Of a DNA stretch of 17,495 bases, positions 14,209 through 17,495 are shown in pieces. Source of the stretch: an uncultured Oscillospiraceae bacterium (GTDB lineage: Bacteria > Bacillota > Clostridia > Oscillospirales > Oscillospiraceae). The stretch is from contig CAKTTR010000037.1 in assembly GCA_934615645.1 (NCBI GenBank), forward strand, positions 1 to 17,495. The letters run 5' to 3'. The translations under genes and the position numbers were made by a program. Under the pieces are notes generated by a model, which saw only the letters and a list, made by a program, of their open reading frames with translations, ran no database searches and had not been told where the DNA came from. The stretch's first letter is position 1. Each line of letters opens with the position of its first letter.

Positions 14209-14237
14209 AGTATAACACACAAAATGCAGGATTTCAA
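14209..14237 (-). promoter_or_regulatory. promoter of the nucleobase permease gene
   Basis: On minus, TTGAAA (14232-14237), a 17-base spacer and an extended -10 TGTTATACT (TATACT at 14209-14214) lie about 55 bases upstream of the start. Confidence 0.7.
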
Positions 14238-14307
14238 TCATTTTCCGCTATCTTTGCAGCGAAACGTTCAAAGTGACAAGAAAACTCTGGAAAAAACGGG
14301 GCGCGTC

Positions 14308-14336
14308 TTGCATTTGCACGGCGGGGCTGTTATAAT
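14308..14336 (+). promoter_or_regulatory. promoter of the riboswitch-ECF operon
   Basis: TTGCAT (14308-14313), a 17-base spacer and TATAAT (14331-14336) are divergent from the permease promoter. Transcription would begin near 14343, leaving a leader of about 230 bases. Confidence 0.7.
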
Positions 14337-14356
14337 GGGAGCAATAATGAGAAAGA

Positions 14357-14463
14357 TCGTCTGTCCGGCCGCGGTGCGGCACATGGAACGGGGCAAGAAC
14401 CCACGAGCAGGTCACTGGGAGGCCTTTCTGGAAGAGGCTAGGTCAGGAACATGGGGCAGGCGG
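14357..14463 (+). promoter_or_regulatory. riboswitch aptamer, probably cobalamin class (variant)
   Basis: The leader of the ECF transporter folds into a domain closed by a 10-bp helix (14357-14366 with 14454-14463, some G-U pairs). Inside are blocks that line up with the cobalamin riboswitch consensus in the right order: TGGAAC, then GGGGCAAGAACCC (consensus GGTGnAAnTCC), GTCACTGG (CCACTG), TCTGGAAG (GGGAAG) and AGGTCAGGA (the start of the B12 box, AGYCMGGA). The end of the B12 box (ACCTGCC) is not well kept, so the class call is tentative. A terminator hairpin about 44 bases later fits transcriptional control of vitamin uptake. Confidence 0.55.
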
Positions 14464-14506
14464 CATATTTTCTGCCGTAACCGGAAAATGATGCAGCAAA
14501 GCTGTG

Positions 14507-14540
14507 AATCTGCGGGCGGGCCCGCAGATTTTTTCTTTCT
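14507..14540 (+). terminator. riboswitch-controlled terminator
   Basis: AATCTGCGGG (14507-14516) pairs perfectly with CCCGCAGATT (14521-14530) around CGGG and is followed by six T residues and CTTTCT. It lies after the promoter and aptamer and 33 bases before the ecfT start, so it acts as an attenuator and not as the end of a gene. Confidence 0.85.
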
Positions 14541-14573
14541 CAGGGGCTATTTCGGCGCGGAAGAGGTGAGCGC

Positions 14574-15467
14574 ATGAATCGGGATACCTTTGCGGGCTAT
14601 CATCCGGTGGTGAATTTTTTGTATTTTCTTGCAGTATTAGGGCTTGGCATGTTTATTATGCATCCGGTGTGCCTGGGGATCTCCCTGGTGGGCGCGGTAG
14701 CCTATAGTGGCTATCTCAAGGGGCCGAAAGCGATGCTATTTCAGCTGCGGGTCATGCTGCCGCTTTTGCTGTTGACGGCGCTGCTCAACCCGGTTTTTAA
14801 CCACGAGGGCGCGACGATCCTGCTTTATATCGGCGATGGCAACCCCCTGACGCTGGAGGCGATCTACTACGGCATCGCGGCAGCGTCGATGATGGTGGCA
14901 ATTATCACCTGGTTCTCCTGCTGCAATGTCGTGATGACGTCGGATAAATTTGTCTATTTATTTGGCAAGCTGATCCCGGCGCTGTCGCTGATCCTGTCTA
15001 TGACGCTGCGGTTCGTGCCCCGGTTTACGGCGCAGATCAAGGTCGTGACCCAGGCGCAGCGCTGCGTGGGGCGGGATGTCTCCTCCGGGAGCGTGCGCAA
15101 GCGCATCCACAATGGACTGACGATTCTTTCTATCGTAATCACCTGGGCTCTGGAAAACGCCATCGAGACGGCTGACAGCATGCGCAGCCGAGGCTATGGC
15201 ATGGCGGGGCGTACGGCCTTCTCCATTTACCGGCTGCAGCGGCGGGATCTTATCGCCCTGGCGGCGATCGTTCTGCTGGTGGCCTATGTGATCGTCGGCT
15301 ACGCGACGGATGGGATCTATTGGCAGTATTATCCCCTGGTCTCGGGGGAGCTGACCGGCGCGTATTCCATCAGCATTTTCGCGGCATATCTCGGGCTGTG
15401 CCTGCTGCCGCTTCTCATCAATTTCGGGGAGGATCTCAAATGGAAATCTTTAACCTCCAAAATCTGA
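14574..15467 (+). CDS. ECF transporter transmembrane (T) subunit, CbiQ/EcfT family
   Basis: This 297-residue integral membrane protein couples the ATPases to a substrate-binding S subunit in energy-coupling-factor vitamin and metal uptake. Hydrophobic segments fill residues 15-110. A cytoplasmic coupling region follows (RFVPRFTAQIKVVTQAQR) and then the family motif ETADSMRSRGYG, whose Arg-Gly part contacts the ATPase. More helices lie toward the C-terminus. GAGGTG lies seven bases before the ATG. The last 28 bases overlap the start of the ATPase gene, so the two are translationally coupled. The upstream riboswitch suggests cobalamin or a precursor as substrate. Confidence 0.9.
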   Translation: MNRDTFAGYHPVVNFLYFLAVLGLGMFIMHPVCLGISLVGAVAYSGYLKGPKAMLFQLRVMLPLLLLTALLNPVFNHEGATILLYIGDGNPLTLEAIYYGIAAASMMVAIITWFSCCNVVMTSDKFVYLFGKLIPALSLILSMTLRFVPRFTAQIKVVTQAQRCVGRDVSSGSVRKRIHNGLTILSIVITWALENAIETADSMRSRGYGMAGRTAFSIYRLQRRDLIALAAIVLLVAYVIVGYATDGIYWQYYPLVSGELTGAYSISIFAAYLGLCLLPLLINFGEDLKWKSLTSKI

Positions 15468-17317
15468 CATTCTGCTTTCCGGAGCAGACGGAGCCAGTCC
15501 TGCGGGATATCTCCTTTTCCGTCACACCGGGGGAATTTGTCGTCCTGGCCGGGCCCTCGGGCTGCGGCAAGTCGACGCTGCTGCGGCAGCTGAAGACGGT
15601 CCTGGCCCCCCACGGGGAGCTGACGGGGCAGCTGCAGTTTATGGGCAAGCCCCTGGCGGAGACGGATCTGGCCGTGCAGACGGCGCGGATCGGTTTTGTT
15701 CAGCAGAGCCCGGAAAACCAGATCGTAACGGATAAGGTCTGGCACGAGCTGGCCTTCGGCCTGGAGAGCCTGGGCTACGATACGCCGACGATCCGCAGCC
15801 GTGTGGCGGAGATGGCCAGCTTTTTCGGCATTCAGACCTGGTTTTATAAAAATGTATCGGAGCTGTCCGGCGGGCAGAAGCAGCTGCTGAACCTGGCGGC
15901 GATCATGGCGATGCACCCTTCGGTGCTGGTCCTGGACGAGCCGACGAGCCAGCTTGACCCCATCGCCGCGACGGACTTTCTCTCGACCCTGGGCCGAATC
16001 AACCGGGAATTGGGGACGACAGTCCTCATCACGGAGCACCGGCTGGAGGAAGTCTTCCCCCTGTGCAGCCGGGTCCTGCTGATGGACCACGGCGCTCTGC
16101 TGGGCGACGGTACGCCGGAGCAGGTGGGCAAGCAGCTGAAAAACAGCGGCCACGGAATGTTCCTCGCCATGCCCGCGCCGATGCGGGTCTGGTCGGCGGT
16201 GCCCAATGACCTGCCTTGCCCGGTGACCGTCCGAGAGGGGCGCACTTGGCTGGATGAATTGGCAGCGGAGCGGGAGCTTGCGCCGGTGCCGGAGCATCCG
16301 GTCAAGGATTTCAGTGGCCAAAAGCCCGCGGTCTCCATCGAGGAGACTTGGTTCCGCTATGAAAAGGACGGGCAGGATATCATCAAGGGCCTGAATCTGC
16401 AGGCGTATTACGGGCAGTTGTTCTGTATTTTAGGCGGCAACGGCACGGGAAAGTCTACGACGCTCGGCCTGCTGACCGGTGCGAACAAGCCATACCGCGG
16501 CCGGGTCACGCTGGACCGAAGCTGCATGGCGGCGCTGCCCCAGAACCCCCAGACACTGTTTGTCAAGAACACTGTCCGGGAGGACCTGGAGGAGATGCTC
16601 TCGGATCAGAAGCTTTCCAAGCAGGAAAAGAACGAGCAGATCGGCGGCGTGGCCCTGCTTTGCGATATTATTCCGCTGCTGGACCGGCATCCCTATGACC
16701 TATCCGGCGGCGAGCAGCAGCGGGCGGCCCTGGCGAAGGTGCTGCTGCTGCGGCCGAAGATCCTGCTGCTGGATGAGCCGACCAAGGGGCTGGACGCGGA
16801 ATTCAAGCAGACCTTTGCTTCCATCGTCCGGGGCCTGCTCAACAGCGGCGTCTGCATCGTCATGGTGAGCCACGATGTGGAATTCTGCGCCGAATATGCC
16901 GACCGCTGCGCGTTTTTCTTTGACGGCGGCGTCGTCTCGGAGGATACGCCGGTGCGGTTCTTCTCCGGTAAAAACTTCTATACGACAGCCTCAAACCGGA
17001 TGGCGCGGCACTTGCTGCCCAGCGCCGTCACGGTAAACGATGTCATTGCAGCTTGCGGCGGGCAGCCAAATCCGGAGCCCCCGGCCAAGGACGCCGGAAG
17101 CTTCTTCCTGCCGGAGCCCACGGGAAAGAGTGCACCAAAGCAGGAGAAAAAGCTGCCTTGGTGGCGGCGGATCATCGCGCTGCTCTCCGGGCTTTCGGCG
17201 CTGGGTATTTTTATCTATATCATCAGCAGCGTCAATCTGACGGAGCTGGTGACGGCGGAGCGCCTGTCGGATGTTGGTGTTGTGCGCAGCGGTGAGCATC
17301 GGTCGGATATCGGCTGA
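15440..17317 (+). CDS. ECF transporter double ATPase (fused EcfA-EcfA') with C-terminal membrane helix
   Basis: This 625-residue protein contains two complete ABC ATPase domains. Domain 1 has Walker A GPSGCGKST (38-46), a Q loop QQSPENQ, signature LSGGQ, Walker B LVLDEPTSQLDP and switch TEHRLEE. Domain 2 has GGNGTGKST (332-340), LPQNPQTLF, LSGGEQQR, LLLDEPTKGLD and SHDVEF. After a linker, residues about 578-598 form one membrane helix (IIALLSGLSALGIFIYIIS), and the protein then stops inside the loop of the terminator. No S subunit follows. A solitary helix after a double ATPase may be the remnant of a fused S component. The start is fixed by GGGGAGG seven bases upstream. Confidence 0.92.
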   Translation: MEIFNLQNLTFCFPEQTEPVLRDISFSVTPGEFVVLAGPSGCGKSTLLRQLKTVLAPHGELTGQLQFMGKPLAETDLAVQTARIGFVQQSPENQIVTDKVWHELAFGLESLGYDTPTIRSRVAEMASFFGIQTWFYKNVSELSGGQKQLLNLAAIMAMHPSVLVLDEPTSQLDPIAATDFLSTLGRINRELGTTVLITEHRLEEVFPLCSRVLLMDHGALLGDGTPEQVGKQLKNSGHGMFLAMPAPMRVWSAVPNDLPCPVTVREGRTWLDELAAERELAPVPEHPVKDFSGQKPAVSIEETWFRYEKDGQDIIKGLNLQAYYGQLFCILGGNGTGKSTTLGLLTGANKPYRGRVTLDRSCMAALPQNPQTLFVKNTVREDLEEMLSDQKLSKQEKNEQIGGVALLCDIIPLLDRHPYDLSGGEQQRAALAKVLLLRPKILLLDEPTKGLDAEFKQTFASIVRGLLNSGVCIVMVSHDVEFCAEYADRCAFFFDGGVVSEDTPVRFFSGKNFYTTASNRMARHLLPSAVTVNDVIAACGGQPNPEPPAKDAGSFFLPEPTGKSAPKQEKKLPWWRRIIALLSGLSALGIFIYIISSVNLTELVTAERLSDVGVVRSGEHRSDIG

Positions 17318-17338
17318 CCGACCGATGCCTCACTTTTT
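17292..17338 (+). terminator. terminator of the ECF operon
   Basis: A 15-bp stem with one bulged C (17292-17306 with 17318-17333) is followed by TTTTT. The stop codon of the double ATPase (17315-17317) lies in its loop, so coding sequence reads into the hairpin. That is unusual for an intact gene end. Confidence 0.85.
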
Positions 17339-17355
17339 CGGCGCACCTTCACGGC

Positions 17356-17495
17356 TCAGCGCTTCTTGCGGTCGCCTTTGCGCTGTCCGCTGCCGCGCTG
17401 CCCGACAGAGCCGTTATCGCGTCCCCCGCGCGTGTTCTGCTTGCCGCGCATACCGTTTTCACCGCGGGTATTGCTCTGCTTACCGCTGTATGCAC
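17356..17495 (-). CDS. C-terminal Gly/Arg/Asn-rich tail of an unidentified protein
   Basis: The last 45 complete residues of a minus-strand gene enter from the right edge and end at TGA (17356-17358). The sequence is low-complexity and repetitive: GKQSNTRG, MRGKQNTRGGRDNG, GQRGSGQRKGDRKKR. Such RG-rich basic tails occur on DEAD-box RNA helicases and other RNA-binding proteins, but the folded domain is outside the window, so no function can be given. It is convergent with the ECF operon. Confidence 0.7.
   Translation of the reverse strand, partial: AYSGKQSNTRGENGMRGKQNTRGGRDNGSVGQRGSGQRKGDRKKR

Noticed and set aside
14156..14240. Purine riboswitch upstream of the nucleobase permease
   Set aside because: The leader from promoter to start is only about 55 bases and has no three-way junction or conserved purine-aptamer loops.
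14224..14577. A plus-strand frame across the ECF leader (MQDFNHFPL...)
   Set aside because: It begins upstream of the promoter and runs through the aptamer and the terminator. No ribosome-binding site and no family resemblance.

Overview
The window looks like chromosomal DNA from a high-GC member of the class Clostridia (Oscillospiraceae/Ruminococcaceae-like). The grounds are strong GGAGG-type ribosome-binding sites, TTGACA/TATAAT-like promoters, the Firmicutes pairing of holB with ricT (yaaT), and a duplicated-ATPase ECF transporter. This assignment is inference; no rRNA or marker gene is present.

Layout, left to right. A 13-codon gene fragment (minus) and a radical SAM/SPASM-type protein (111-1217, minus) are followed by an exported two-repeat beta-domain protein (1459-2139, plus). 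Convergent to it are ricT and holB (minus), then thioredoxin (minus). A divergent M20 metallopeptidase (5499-6617, plus) faces a nucleoside/nucleobase deaminase (6670-7185, minus). Next, on minus, come a tusA-like/yedE-like pair (sulfur or selenium handling) with a 4-nt overlap, pepT and pepD with a 4-nt overlap, a cysteine-rich degenerate ferritin-like protein, and an NCS2 xanthine/uracil-type permease (12761-14155). On plus, a likely cobalamin-type riboswitch with its own terminator precedes an ECF transporter T subunit and a fused double ATPase (14574-17317). The window ends in the Gly/Arg-rich C-terminal tail of another minus-strand gene.

The most unusual content lies between genes. Three copies (about 2199-2431, 7366-7603, 12428-12716) of a non-coding, hairpin-dense element of about 225-290 bp are present in one orientation. 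Each copy sits at the 3' end of a minus-strand gene. Each is flanked on both sides by copies of the local terminator-like hairpin. The flank is a perfect 39-bp direct repeat in copy 1, a 32-bp repeat with one mismatch in copy 3, and a diverged pair differing largely by transitions in copy 2. The hairpins differ from locus to locus, so they belong to the target and not to the element. This suggests a non-autonomous mobile element that inserts at terminators and duplicates the whole hairpin. One internal stem shows four double compensatory substitutions between copies, and copy 3 carries a nested 57-nt extra stem in a loop, so secondary structure appears to be conserved.

Functionally the rest is mostly housekeeping and nutrient salvage: three M20-family peptidases within 6 kb, a purine/pyrimidine permease and a deaminase, a selenium/sulfur pair, and vitamin uptake. 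No CRISPR array, tRNA, rRNA or transposase gene was seen.
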